DNA from: Stenopsyche tienmushanensis
Lineage: Eukaryota; Arthropoda; Insecta; Trichoptera; Stenopsychidae
Assembly (NCBI GenBank): GCA_008973525.1
Contig: WACJ01000513.1
Span: forward strand, 434,001-498,000
DNA length: 64,000 bases
Reading direction: 5' to 3'
The notes under the pieces are model-generated. The model searched no databases. It was not told the DNA's origin and saw only the letters and a list, made by a program, of their open reading frames with translations. Position numbers and translations under genes: made by a program. This document shows, piece by piece, positions 24,788 through 36,211 of this stretch (positions are counted from its first letter, which is position 1; each line of letters begins with the position of its first letter).

Positions 24788-26713
24788 TTACATTTGATGA
24801 AAATCCTTATAATAAAGTTATTCGATTTATGTTTATTGCAGAAGATGAACATTTTGATTGAAACACTAACGAACTAATAAATACGCTTTCCAGATAATTT
24901 TCTTCCATCTTATGTCATTCTATGTATTATTAATTATGGTAATTTGAGTTTTTAATTTCTATTTTCTTAAATAATCATTATTTTTAACAAAAGGTAACAT
25001 TAACAGTATATAATCATGTTTTACATCTCGTAGCGTTTGTATATGTTCTATCATTCAATTTTCAATTTTTTACTCGGGTTTGTAACAAAACCTATTCTGC
25101 GTAATTTAAAGGTGGCCTATTAGAATTATCAAATGCTATTCGTTATGCCATTAAGCATTGTTATACTTAAGAAGGACAAGAAAGATGACTACATTTGCTA
25201 TGGTGTTAAAGTCATAAATTTTATTAAATAGACTTTGTAGAATCATAAGGATTGCTTAATCCTCTTCAATTGCCTTTTATATTTGTACATGAATATTATC
25301 TGAAATATTATTATACTAATAATATTTTTGTATTCATGTTTAAAATATAAATCTCAGTTTTGTACAATACTAAAATTTCTTTATAAGAGAAATCTACTAT
25401 GAACTATTTTAAGGAACAAAAATCTATTTAAGCATCATTAGCGTTCAAGACAAATCCTTAAACTTGTATTTATTTGAAAGAAAAATATATAACATTACAA
25501 AAAAATACATTAAAACGTTAACCAGATTAACGTTATTTAATAGACTTTTCGTTTTTGATATAAGATTTTAGACTTAATCAACAAGTTCCATTCCGCATTT
25601 TATTATCAATAACACTTCATTCAGACGGTTCCGGTAAAGAATTTTTCAGATGAAAGACGAAGCAGATATCATAGGAAACAATGAAATGGTTTCTGGCTGA
25701 AGTAATATGAAACGTATCCGTTTCTCCGAACGATTTCCTATGAATTCCCACGGGATAAAACCCATCCTCGGAGCGAAATATGAAAAATAATAAACATTAA
25801 ATGCAATTTATTTCGTATTTTCCATGCAATTTCATGGAGCATCATAAAAATCAATACACGTCGAAACATTACAATATAAATATAGTATTTATTGAATTTA
25901 TAATATTTTAGGGTATTATTAGCAGAAATAAACCGATATCTTGCTAAACGAATGTTTGTATACAGGATCAACCCCAACAAAACGAGGCAGGTTAGATCCT
26001 TATGATCCGTGTCCAGGGTTGACAGTTCTATTATCATTGAGGGCGCAGGGGAATAGAAAATTGATCGATCATCTGTCACACATAATATATATATATCATT
26101 ATTCAATTACGAATTATGAATATTGACAGCATTTGATCGCAAATATGCAACGTCATAACTGATTTATAGGTTTTATTGGACATGTTGTCAATTGCTTTAT
26201 TATTTGTGCAAGGATATATTATTTTCAATGGATTCTGTTTTAATTCGTGCGATTATGCATCATCTTTCTAATAAAATTGATTTTAATGAGGTATAAATTA
26301 TATTATTTAGTATTTATCAATTCTATTTAAGGTCTCCTACGGACAATAATAAAAAAACGTATAATCCCAGCTAAAATCCGGATTCTTGCCTTATTCATTG
26401 AGCCATAGCTATAAATATATTTCACCCTTATCATATTTCAGTTTGAAATATAATGTTGTCAACGAAAATCAAACAACCCACGCTAATAATATAAAATTCT
26501 AGGATGCCATTTTTTAAAAGAGTAATTTTTACAAAATACGATTCCCTGCTATCTGTTAAAGCTTCAAGTTTGTGCAAAGCAAAAATAAAATTCCTTATTC
26601 ATTATCTTCAAATTATTATTGGTATGATTACTTTTTTACGTATCAATTTTATCAATGTCACATATTTGTGTTCAAATTTAAAATGAAAACGAGCAATTAA
26701 ATTTAAGCATAAT
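24788..26713. other. AT-rich non-coding stretch
   Basis: No gene recognised. The minus-strand frame at 25738-26106 (122 codons) is low-complexity and resembles nothing known to me. Confidence 0.45.
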
Positions 26714-27900
26714 GACTTTACAGAACAATAACGCGGCGAATGTCCATCGGAGGCTCGTGGAAGTTTATGATAGACAAAATGTCAAGAAGTGGGTAAGGTT
26801 GTTCAGAAAAAGTCGTTTTGATATTTACGAAGAGGCAAGGTGTGGGATACCATCAGTCATTTCTGACAAACGTGTGCAAAAAAAATGAAGAACAAGTACG
26901 AAATGTGATGCTTAACGACCTCCAAGAAGAATTTCTCTACATTTCTTGGTGATATTGAGTCAGAAAAACTTGGTTACAAGAAGTTGTGTGCGAGATGGGT
27001 GTCCAGAATGCTCACATCAGAGAACTATCAAAATCACGAATTTTTGGATTGTTTTGCAAAAAGGGAGAAGATAACAGACAACAAATAACTGGATTGGGGG
27101 ATCATTATAGATTGAATCTATTTCTTGCGCTGCTGCATGATCTGTTCTGGGTTTCCCCGGACTAGCCACACAGAGATTATCTTCCACTGATCTTTCGGTC
27201 CCGCTAGAAACGTTGCGCGTAGAGCGTCCATGTGCTTTTGCTCCGCGCCCTCCAGAAGAGGCGAATTTTCTGCAGGAAAACCAGCTTCAGACTAATGAAC
27301 CCGAGGGTGCTGTGGAGGAGGAAGGACAAAGCTTAAAGCTAAATTCAAAGGAATACTACTACGGGCTCACTGCCACCACCACGAGTCCAATCTCAGTTTG
27401 AAGAGGGCTGCAGCAGATGACGGACTGCAGGGGCTACGCCTTCCCCATGGTACTCGTATTGGTTCGGTCATTTGTAGTACTTAGCCATGGAGACGAGTCG
27501 CCGTTTGAACAGACTAAAACCGTTCTCGCCTGTAATATACCTAGGCTGTTGAGAATAGTGGTGAGACTTTGACACAGTCTCCACCAACTACTGTAATCGG
27601 CTTTTTCACACACCTCTCCTCTCTTGCGCAGCACAGGGTGACCTGCGCACCTCATGTTAGCTGAATGACACGGGAGTAGGGTTGGTTCCTCCTCCTGGGG
27701 TTTTATGGTTAAACATCTTGGAGTCTAACACCCATCCGGACAAGAAGGAGAAGCTTTTCTATTGTATCGGGGAATAAGACGTAAGTGTGTCACTACACTC
27801 CAGGTTCCAAAAAATACCTTAAAAGAACTGGCCGGCGAGGTTTATAACACTGGAATATAAAAGCTGGCGCCTATGTCAAGTATTCGCCAACGATTACTGT
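26714..27900 (+). pseudogene. Mariner transposase relic (family R, copy 2), split by an insertion
   Basis: The first part (26714-27070) encodes NNAANVHRRLVEVYD, then KKWVRLFRKSRFDI, CGIPSVISDK, and LGYKKLCARWVSRMLTSE. The second part (27754-27900) resumes with SIVSGNKT, VCHYTPGSK and, further on, ELAGEVYNTGI, the conserved mariner C-terminus. Between them lies a 683-bp GC-richer insert bounded by the 7-bp direct repeat GGAGAAG. Removing the insert and one repeat brings together the KEGEAF and IVTGDET blocks that are contiguous in this family. The catalytic part after the first Asp block is also deleted, and stops interrupt the frame. Confidence 0.85.
27071..27753. mobile_element. Unidentified GC-richer insert in a mariner relic
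   Basis: This 683-bp segment lies between GGAGAAG at 27064-27070 and GGAGAAG at 27747-27753, a probable 7-bp target-site duplication. It is clearly richer in G+C than its surroundings and carries short open frames on both strands (27213-27401 plus, 27434-27655 minus) that I cannot assign. I see no terminal inverted repeats and no A-rich tail. It could be a truncated retroelement or a non-autonomous DNA element. Confidence 0.6.
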
Positions 27901-28695
27901 CCGAAGAATCAGACCCCGTTCCAAATATTTCATCAACTATTACGTCAGCTAAAGTTTCAAACTGCTGAAATATAATTTAATTAATTGAATAACTGCTCTA
28001 ATAATACAAATATCGGTATGGACGGGCTCTGGTACATAAACGGATAATGGTCACCAGCTTGAAAAGCAGTTTGAATTCGGCTTTTTTTAAATGAAGTATT
28101 AAGTCCTTAATTAATAAAATCCAGTTCATACACAGATCGTATACATTTTAGCGGTTGCCGAGCATTATGTTGACAAATTGCAGTGATCGCGTGCTACTCG
28201 CGTGGTCACTATTACTGTAAACCATCACTGCAGCCAATGCATCATTCGGCGATAGCATCACGCGTTCGCATCATAGACAGATGGATAGAAAGGCTTTAAA
28301 AATGCAGTTTGCTCGTAATGCTCGCGAATAAATCTGCTCTATGCACTTTTTGAATCCGCACAAACAAATTGTACGCATTCGTAATCCACATTGAAATATT
28401 CATTCGGCGTGCCAGCGTTCCAGTACACAGCGGCGATAACTGCGTTCAGATATAATATCCGCAACGACAATGCAATCATTGGGACTCATTCAAAATGCAA
28501 ACTCTCATTTTGTATCGCGGATTTAATATCTGAAGGTTAATTTCCGCGCTTTTGATTATTTTGTTCAAAATGCCTGTGTGGTTCGAGTTTATATCATCAT
28601 CTACGATCTTTAACGCTCAAACGGTATGGCGACAATGATGTGAATCAATTCATTAGGTGTATGTTCGTCGATAGTCAATTAACTAGATTATCAAT
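27901..28695. other. Non-coding stretch with a GC-richer island
   Basis: No gene recognised. Bases 28140-28560 are less AT-rich and rich in short GCGATCGCG- and GCGTTCGCA-like words, with no long frame. This could be regulatory DNA, but nothing in the sequence proves it. Confidence 0.4.
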
Positions 28696-28699
28696 TAAT

Positions 28700-29240
28700 T
28701 AATAGATTATATATTTAAAAAAAAAAATATATTTGGTATAGTATGTTTGCAGACTATACATTTCTATATCATTCATCCGATTGCGATAAAACTTTGATGA
28801 GTTATTGGGCGTGTCTAAGAAAGTTTTTAAATTAGTCGATAAATACAAAAATAACTGTCTGTATGTTTGTGCTGTATACGCTGCTATATCATTCATTCGA
28901 TTGAGCTGAAACTTTGGGGAGTTGCTGTTGCTCATCTCCGTGAATATTTATGAATTAGAACAAGCATTCTTTGTGTACGTAAATTGTTTTGCGAAACATT
29001 TAACGGATGCACCGTGTTGGCGCATATTGGTCTAGCGAAGTAATGCGATGGTTGAACTCCGCTCACAGGAGAGAGAAAAACAGTCAGTCTTCGAAGAGAA
29101 AGAATAAGCGCATGCTTTTGTATCCTAGACCTTCAACTCGCGCCACACGTGATATGAAGCAATAAATCACGCAACTGCACTACTGCGTTTCTGTTCAAAT
29201 AATTACTAAGCGCATGTGGCATTACAACGCTCACTAGTAG
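28700..29240 (-). repeat. Dispersed repeat, copy 2 (inverted relative to 2489)
   Basis: The reverse complement aligns with 2489-2835 in several blocks (see that entry). This copy also has an internal tandem duplication: two units of about 115 bp each hold CAAAGTTT..., AATCGRATGAATGATATAG and CAAACATAC (about 28740-28815 and 28860-28930). The tail motif recalls RTE-type elements. An R1-like insertion sits at its edge. Confidence 0.75.
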
Positions 29241-29251
29241 TATAACGATGA
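29236..29251. repeat. Left target-site duplication of the R1-like insertion
   Basis: AGTAGTATAACGATGA is repeated exactly at 30071-30086, immediately after the A-rich tail of the element. The perfect identity suggests a recent insertion. Confidence 0.93.
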
Positions 29252-29976
29252 GTGGCCCGAAGACCAACCGGAGGAAGCTTTATAATGAGGTAGTGCATTC
29301 GGTGCTGTTGTACGGCGCGCCGATATGGGCCGATGCACTGCACATAGAGCGGGCCAGGCTCAACTTGGCCAGGGTCCAGAGGAGGAGCGCGATCAGGGTT
29401 GCGGCGGCGTACCGCACGGTGTCAGAGGACGCAGTCCTGGCGCTGACCGCGGTACCGCCGATAGATCTTCTCGCCAAGGAGAGGAAGACCACACGGTTCG
29501 GTGAAGACAAGAAGAGAGCCAAGGAGCTCACCATGGAGGCATGGCAGACTCGCTGGCAAAACTCCATCAAAGGCCGGTGGACCCACCGAATCCTGCCGAC
29601 CCTGAAGCCCTGGGTGGACAGAAAGCACGGGCAACTGTGCTACCACCTAACCCAGGTGCTCACCGGGCACGGTTGCTTCGGTGGCTATCTCCATAGAATT
29701 GGAAAGGAAACCGGACCGGGATGCCACCACTGCAATGCAGAAACGGATGATGCTGCACATACGACATTCGTCTGTCCAGCGTTCGACGCAGAGAGGGAAA
29801 ACCTAAAGGGGAAGCTTGGTTTGAATACGCTCTCCCCCGACATCATGATACCCTCGATGCTGACTAGCGCGGAGACATGGAATGCGTGGTGCAGATACGC
29901 AACGGCTGTAATCCGGGCCAAGGAAGAAGCGGAGCGCGAGAGACGTCGCCTTCGCCCCCCATCTGAACCATCGTAG
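29252..29976 (+). pseudogene. C-terminal part of R1-like ORF2 (reverse transcriptase polyprotein)
   Basis: The frame is open for 240 codons. It starts with GPKTNRRKLYNEVVHSVLL and YGAPIW, the conserved region just after the R1 reverse transcriptase domain. QRRSAIRVAAAYRTVS and AVPPIDLLAKER follow. A C-terminal zinc knuckle C159-C162-H171-C176 (CX2CX8HX4C, counted from the ATG at 29248) is intact. The endonuclease and reverse transcriptase domains are absent because of 5' truncation. The ATG at 29248 belongs to the target-site duplication, not to the element, so it is not a genuine start. No internal stop or frameshift is seen before the TAG at 29974. Confidence 0.93.
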
Positions 29977-30070
29977 ATGACAACATAGAGGACCCGAGAG
30001 GGACACATTGCTGCCACCCTGGCATTGCTTCACTTGTAGCCGGGTGGCAGTGGAAGAAAAAAGAAAAGAA
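29252..30070 (+). mobile_element. 5'-truncated R1-clade non-LTR retrotransposon
   Basis: The 819-bp insertion starts inside the ORF2 frame, has a short 3' UTR (29977-30050) and ends in an A-rich tail (GAAGAAAAAAGAAAAGAA type). It lies between exact 16-bp duplications. These are hallmarks of target-primed reverse transcription. G+C content is much higher than in the surroundings. R1-clade elements are often specific for rDNA or telomeric repeats; this copy lies in unique or dispersed-repeat DNA. Confidence 0.92.
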
Positions 30071-30086
30071 AGTAGTATAACGATGA
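30071..30086. repeat. Right target-site duplication of the R1-like insertion
   Basis: Exact copy of 29236-29251. Confidence 0.93.
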
Positions 30087-30629
30087 AGAGCCTTTGGGAA
30101 TATATTAAAAATATTAGGTCAGCGTGCGTCTAATTTAATTTATATTTTATACGATAAATAAGCTACGAGTGTTCCATTTAAAATTTTTCCAAAGGGTTGA
30201 TCATTTGCTTTTAAATCTGAGCTTAAAAAGTTGAAACCAAAGATTTATAATAATTGTGTTGCAAAATTTTCTACCGAGCTCTCAACACAACACTCAATAA
30301 GTTCGTAGGATTATTTGGATACCTTTTTTGTAGAACGATTTATTTTTGGCCACAGAATTGGCTTCAGTTTCGGCAATCACTTTTACATTGGAGCCAAATT
30401 CTTTTCGCTGAAGCATTTTTTTTTTTGGTCTACAAACATGTATTAAATACTGGAAGTCAGATCCAGATAATATGGTGAATATCTGCATTGTCTTAAAAAC
30501 ACACTTTTTTTTTCTTCAATTGGGGTCGTTTTTCGTATTGTCTTCCGTTAAACGCACTAAAAACACCATATAATATTCGCTATTGTTATTTCTTTCTTTT
30601 TCAAGGTAAAAAGTGATGCTGTAAAGGAA

Positions 30630-30795
30630 ATCTTTGGATTAATAATCCCTTCACGGAGGACGTTATTTCATGTACTCTTACGAGTAGAGAAAAAGAACAA
30701 TTAATAGAGCTATCTTCGGATGCTATTCTGATATCCAGATACAAAACAATAGCATTTCCTCAGTTTTGGATATCAGTGGAAGTTTAATATATACA
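30630..30795 (+). pseudogene. hAT-type transposase fragment
   Basis: The plus-strand frame reads NLWINNPFTEDVI, then LTSREKEQLIELSSDAI and FPQFWISVE. It resembles the segment of ZBED5/FAM200-like hAT proteins that has NPF near the start and a L..FW.. block near the C-terminal dimerisation domain. It ends at a stop soon after. With the hAT-type terminus at 31021-31067 it may be the 3' end of a hAT element that inserted in, or was captured by, the mariner. Confidence 0.6.
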
Positions 30796-31020
30796 TCTTT
30801 AAGCTGTAAAGCTATAAATTTATTAATGTTTTTTGTAATTTTCAATAACCTATTTATGCGAAAAACAATTTTCGTCCATGTCCTCAATAAAATCAAAATA
30901 ATTGCACCTTAAAAAAATCTTCATTGTTTCTATTAAATCTTAATATATGGGACTATAAGATGAAAAAAATATTATGCAAATAAACATTTTTATCTTAATA
31001 TTAGTGGTCCCCAAAAAAAT

Positions 31021-31067
31021 CCTTTTTTTTGCCGGTCCGCAGGGGTAAAAAGGTTGGGGAACACTTA
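31021..31067. repeat. hAT-type terminal sequence
   Basis: The reverse complement reads AAGTGTTCCCCAACCTTTTT, then a short spacer and GCGGACCGGC. It is the same type of end as in the hAT-like element at 8182. Confidence 0.65.
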
Positions 31068-31196
31068 ACTATATGACATATTATTATGGTATTTTGAGAG
31101 GCGCTATTTAAGCATTGGCATTTAATAAAAACCGTATGGATTTATCAATAGTGGCCCCAACTATATATCCTACGGACTTATTGAGTGTTGTGTTAT

Positions 31197-34100
31197 ATAA
31201 AAAAATCAAATATAGAATTTTGGGAAAATCAAGTAAGCATTTATGCATTCGACCAATTTTATCTATTGAGATTGAATTATATTTACTACTTTTTGAAAAA
31301 CAATTACAGCAACGATAGTCAAGCATCTGTGATAGATTGATTTGTAATTTTACTGAAAATGACATTCAGTTGCGATGCTAATTTTTAGATCTGTCATATA
31401 TACATTTATTTTTGCTCTCATTGCTTATTCTACATATTTATTTACAAATATCGATTCTTAATAATGTATAAGCTAATTTTTCAAATAAAGTCACTGTGAA
31501 GAACATTTTGCTCTCAAGCTAAAGACGTTTTCTGCGCGCATTGAGCAAATGAATGCGGATGTAGTGGGAAGACATTATGCAGACACATTTTTCATAACAT
31601 CCTTTTTCATGGCAGAGTTTTTTTTTCTCAATATTTTTCCACATCCATCTGGATGTAATACGACAAACAGGATGTTTAAATGTTTTTCCGGCTTCCAGGA
31701 AAATGATTTCCTTCGACCAATTGAGCACAGCTGCTGGTTAGCGTCTACCATCTGTCCTCGCTTATGTTTAGTCTTCGTTTTGGGTTGTTCTTTGCAATGT
31801 CGCGATGGAGTTCTATTGCTATAATTTCTTCTTTGAAGCCATTTGATGTGATTTCGGGCGTGCTTAACAGCTATTTTATAGTTTTCAACTGTAAATTTAT
31901 ATGGGGAGGCAATCGAATGGGCAGAAAATCGGAGAAGAAATGCCATAATTTAAAAATGCTTCGCCTTTGGCTAGCTGTTTTTTAATGGATATACAAATCA
32001 ATATTACAACGGGCATAATAATATTAAAAAAAAACAACAACAAAAATCAATACGATAAATATATTAAAGTTTTGTTTGATATCATATCGTACAATTTAGA
32101 TACTTTGATAATCGTTTTTATTTGCTTTGCCATATCATATATAAAATTCAATGTAAAAAGATTATGTCATAACCATATTTAATAATGACAAACATTTTTG
32201 GAGCAGTCAATTAATCTTTTGTCCACTAATTTTAGGATTCTGTGTAATTAATTGGTACTTCGAATTATATGAACGGCAAAATATATTGTAGTAAAAAGGG
32301 GCGGAAATGATAGGATTAGTTAACCAATAATCCTTCATAGAATAATGCTCACCAAACTGGTCAACATAATCGTAGCCAAAATAACCTACATTTAAGAAAT
32401 GTGTGTATCAACCCATTTTTGATTTGGAACCAATATTCTATCTTATCTGACGGGCGTATCTATTCATTTCCGTAGCTATAGAATTCATTATATCAGTGTT
32501 GAAGAATAGCTTGAAAAAATCTAGAGCAGAATCCATTTTATGGCCTTGCTTAATTCCCGACGATAGATTTTCGAAAAATGGAATAATTTATGGAGAAAAA
32601 TTACCATCCCCCATACCCCCTCATTTTCGATATTTAACCCATGTAAGTTGTGATTTACGTTTTATAATTCTAAATCTAGACCGTCTAGATCTTCTACAAT
32701 GCTCCCCACTTTTTATAAAAACATTGTCTATTTATTGTTAATGATTTTTAATGCGTTTTAATTTTTTTTTTCTGCAACAATCGATTTTAATATTTACACA
32801 TATGTTCAAAGCTTATATACTTTTCAACACGGTTGACATGATATCTCAAGTTCCAATTAACCGATTTTTTTTTTAAATTTGTGGGAATCTTTTCTACATA
32901 ACCCTCTATTGTTTCAACCAAATTTATGTAAAAATTTGTTTTTAAATATTTAAAAAAAAAACTAAAACTGAAAAAAGGTCAAGATTTACTTTTTTTAAAA
33001 CAGTCGCCATTTTGTAGAGCTGTAGCAAAATCTTTATTATTTTAGAATGTTTTATTTTTTTTAAATTGTAGGTGAACTATAAGGGTTGAAACCGTGTCAT
33101 TTTCTTCATCATTATTTTACCCCTTAGACATTACCACCCTAAAACTTTTTTATTTTCAATGTTTGTGTATATATTGTAAATTTCAATAAACATTTGATAA
33201 AAAAATATATATTAACAATGTTTTTTGTTTCTTTTTTGTCGAATTTGAAAAAACACCCAAAATTCATGCCTCTAGACTAGAATACTCCCTTAAGTATTCT
33301 TTGAATGTATTATATAACACGTCGAGTTGCTGAAATAACGCAATAATTGCTTTTTAAAAATACATTTGTGCAATTTTAAAAACAACCAAATGCCAAGCTT
33401 TTTCATTCCGGATGAGCTTATACAGCGTTCCACTACAGGCCAATTACTGTGCAGAATATAACAGTCCATTTATAGCATTGAATTTTCGAAGGCTGATGGC
33501 GACACTTTTAGATAGGCCGGAACGCCATTCGAAATTCAAGGATTGCATTCAGAAAAACGACACAATGGGGCTAAAAATATTTGTCGTAGTATTTCATCCA
33601 CTTATAAAATATTAATGGTGTAACACGAATGCAGTGCTTTGTGTTCAGCCTCAACCTCGTTATGGATTAGCTCTTACGTGTCGGCAATGCAATTTTTCCG
33701 TAAATCCAACATGTCGAGCCAACCTCGAAACCTCATAAACTCTGATAAAAACATTTCCTATTGTATATAAATTATTAACATGGCTGTGCAGACACGTTAT
33801 TGCTGAACAAAGAGGCAAGTTTTGAATCTGTAATGTAGCTCAGTTACATTCAACAATAAATACTGACCAAATAACAAACTAAACAAACACGGAGTTGGAT
33901 TATTTTCATGTGGGAGCTTTGAAAGGCTGAAGAGAACGGCTGAAAATGAAGTTCCCACTAAAGCGTAAAAGCTTTGAGACATCAAGCACACATATTTGAA
34001 TAATGATAAGCGAAATTTCACATAAATGTATGGATAGAAAGAATTTATTTTTTAAAAGCCAATATAAACTAGCATGTTCTTTGTTATAATCGAGCTAAAT

Positions 34101-36211
34101 ATGTTAGCCAAATATGTATATATATCAAGTATAATCATAAAATATTTAATCACAAACTTTACTTTAAGTCTGTATCGGGTTGAATCCTAATTTTCTTAAG
34201 ATTATTTTTAAAGGTAAGTTGTAGAGAATCTCCATCGGTCGCTTAGAGTTTCTTTTCGTGATGAGATTGATAACTGTCCTATAAAAAAAGACGGTTGCTT
34301 ATCATAATAAATAAATATAACCCTTGCGTAAAACCGCTATTAATCTATACAGATGCAATTCGCCATGTTAACAGCGACATTTTTTAGTATTCCTTCGGGA
34401 GCAATATGCATAACAGCAAAAAAAGCAGACGTGCAAAAAATAAGAAGAGAGAGCCAACACATAACCTTGATCACGGGAAGAAGTATTCTAGTACCTAAAC
34501 TCGATTGTAATCTCGCAGCTGTAACCTTTCTCTCCAGTTCGGATATTCCGCAGCGCTCGTGTGAGCTATTTTGCAAAAATAATGCAACAATTGAATTTTG
34601 AATCATTTAAAAAATATATGTGTAAGAGCACATTATCACTTGTAATTAATAAAACATACTGTAATTGAACTGTAACCATCTCTTGTTTAAAATACATATC
34701 AAAATTAAATTTATAATGGCAATGATACATATAGAAATTCTATATAGCATGTATAAAATTAAATTAGTAGTGTTCTATAATTTAATGAGACTTCTATAAT
34801 TTAATGAGATAATAAAATCTGATACCTGAATAAAAAATGGTTATCTCTTTCTGTAATTTATAAGTTTCATTTGAAAGTTCGTATTTTTATCTAGTTTCGT
34901 TTTAATAATTCAGTTTTCGCAGTTACAAAGCGAATATATGATAGCCACTCGTTCCTTTGTAGATTGCAATAAGGGAGTACTGGGGGTTCAGATTTTTTTA
35001 TTTCAATTTCCCCAGTTCGAAAATGGTATATCTTTATTTCATAACGCGTGATTGTTCTCTTTGGCAACGCTTTTATATTTGTGTATCGTTGTAAATACTC
35101 GCTCTACGATTTTCCGAAACTCAGCCCCCGCAATTGTATTAGATGCCGGAGGTAATAAAAGAAGCTATCTCCCGTCTAATCTCTAATATTGAGTCCTGAG
35201 TGGTTGCCAGCTTTCGTATCCACCCCTCCTGTCCGAATCCCCACAACAGGTGTTAATATTTCCTTTTAATCCGAGCTGGAGAATTGCTCTGATAAATAGT
35301 TGATGCTGGCAATCTTGGGCGTCGGACGACTTCGGGCCGTAACCCAAACGAGTTTTAGCGCCGACGGTGAGGGCCCTACGAATTTCCCATTCATGGCCTC
35401 CGGTACTTTTGGGAATATGATAACTTTTTGCGCCCCGACCGTAAAACGATACGAATGCCGAAAAAAATAATACTGAAAAAAAAAGAAAAAACAATACGAG
35501 GCAGTATTTCATATCTGGAAGTAGGGGATGGTTCCGAAAGCGAGGCTCGTTCCCCTCTAAAGCCAGGTGCTCGATCCAATACAGACACAGGGATAAAATA
35601 TCGCGCACATCCACAAGAATTTTTTTTATGTCTAAGGGCGAAGTGATGCTCCGAAGGCGGCCCGAATCCGACATATGCTCAGACCGGTGGCAATATTAAC
35701 CTGGATTTATGTTCATTTTATTCTATCGTAGTTATAAATATGTCTGTTGTATTGGGGTCGTTTATTTGAGAAACGACACCTTATTTGGTAAATCTGACAA
35801 GTTTCCAAAGCACCCTGTGCGTCGATGAAATACGGCCGATTTTATTTTTATGAATGCCACGCCAATAAATGTAAATATATCGAAATTGCCAATACAACAA
35901 AATTATTTAGGTATTGTTTTTCATATTTCATCTTGGAAAATTCGACACGAGGCTGAGAGCATCCGTGGAACGCGCCTGTCATAAATCTACCGGTTTAGGA
36001 TACTTCGAAACTTTGTACAATAACTTGACCATATGGGTTTCATAATCAAATTAGCTGTAAAATTATAAGAGTAATAATATTAATATATCTGCTTTAATAT
36101 TAAAGAAAGCAAAGAGGAGTTTGAAATAAGGTTAAACAGCTTGAAATACAACAAATCTTTAAACTATGGGAAGATATCGTCTTCAGTCTTCAGTCAAATA
36201 GACAAAGACAT
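31197..36211. other. Long non-coding stretch, several unexplained short frames
   Basis: No gene recognised. Overlapping open frames occur on both strands at 31519-31985, 34340-34606 and 35183-35674. The last includes a 163-codon minus-strand frame in a GC-richer island (about 35140-35700) with no domain I can name. A 19-bp tandem duplication lies at 34773-34809. I see no splice-supported exon. Confidence 0.4.

Larger units (their letters stand above)
30282..31196 (-). mobile_element. Composite mariner with ACTCAATAAGTT TIRs, containing a hAT fragment (copy I1)
   Basis: The left end reads CAACACTCAATAAGTTCGTA (from 30289) and the right end is its near-perfect inverse (31168-31196). Minus-strand translation near the left gives the mariner C-terminal block (KRKEFGSNVKVIAETEANS). 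About 30530-30610 gives YLEKE..., SEYYMVFLVRLTE. The N-terminal two thirds of the transposase are missing. In their place lie a plus-strand hAT transposase fragment (30630-30795) and a hAT-type end (31021-31067). The TIR set is shared with four other loci in the window. Confidence 0.8.

Noticed and set aside
25738..26106. 122-codon minus-strand open frame
   Set aside because: Composition reflects AT-rich background and no motif is recognisable.
29280..30033. Several minus-strand open frames of 74-110 codons
   Set aside because: They are shadows of the GC-rich R1-like ORF2 frame on the plus strand.
34773..34809. 19-bp tandem pair
   Set aside because: Only two units. An ordinary slippage duplication in AT-rich DNA.
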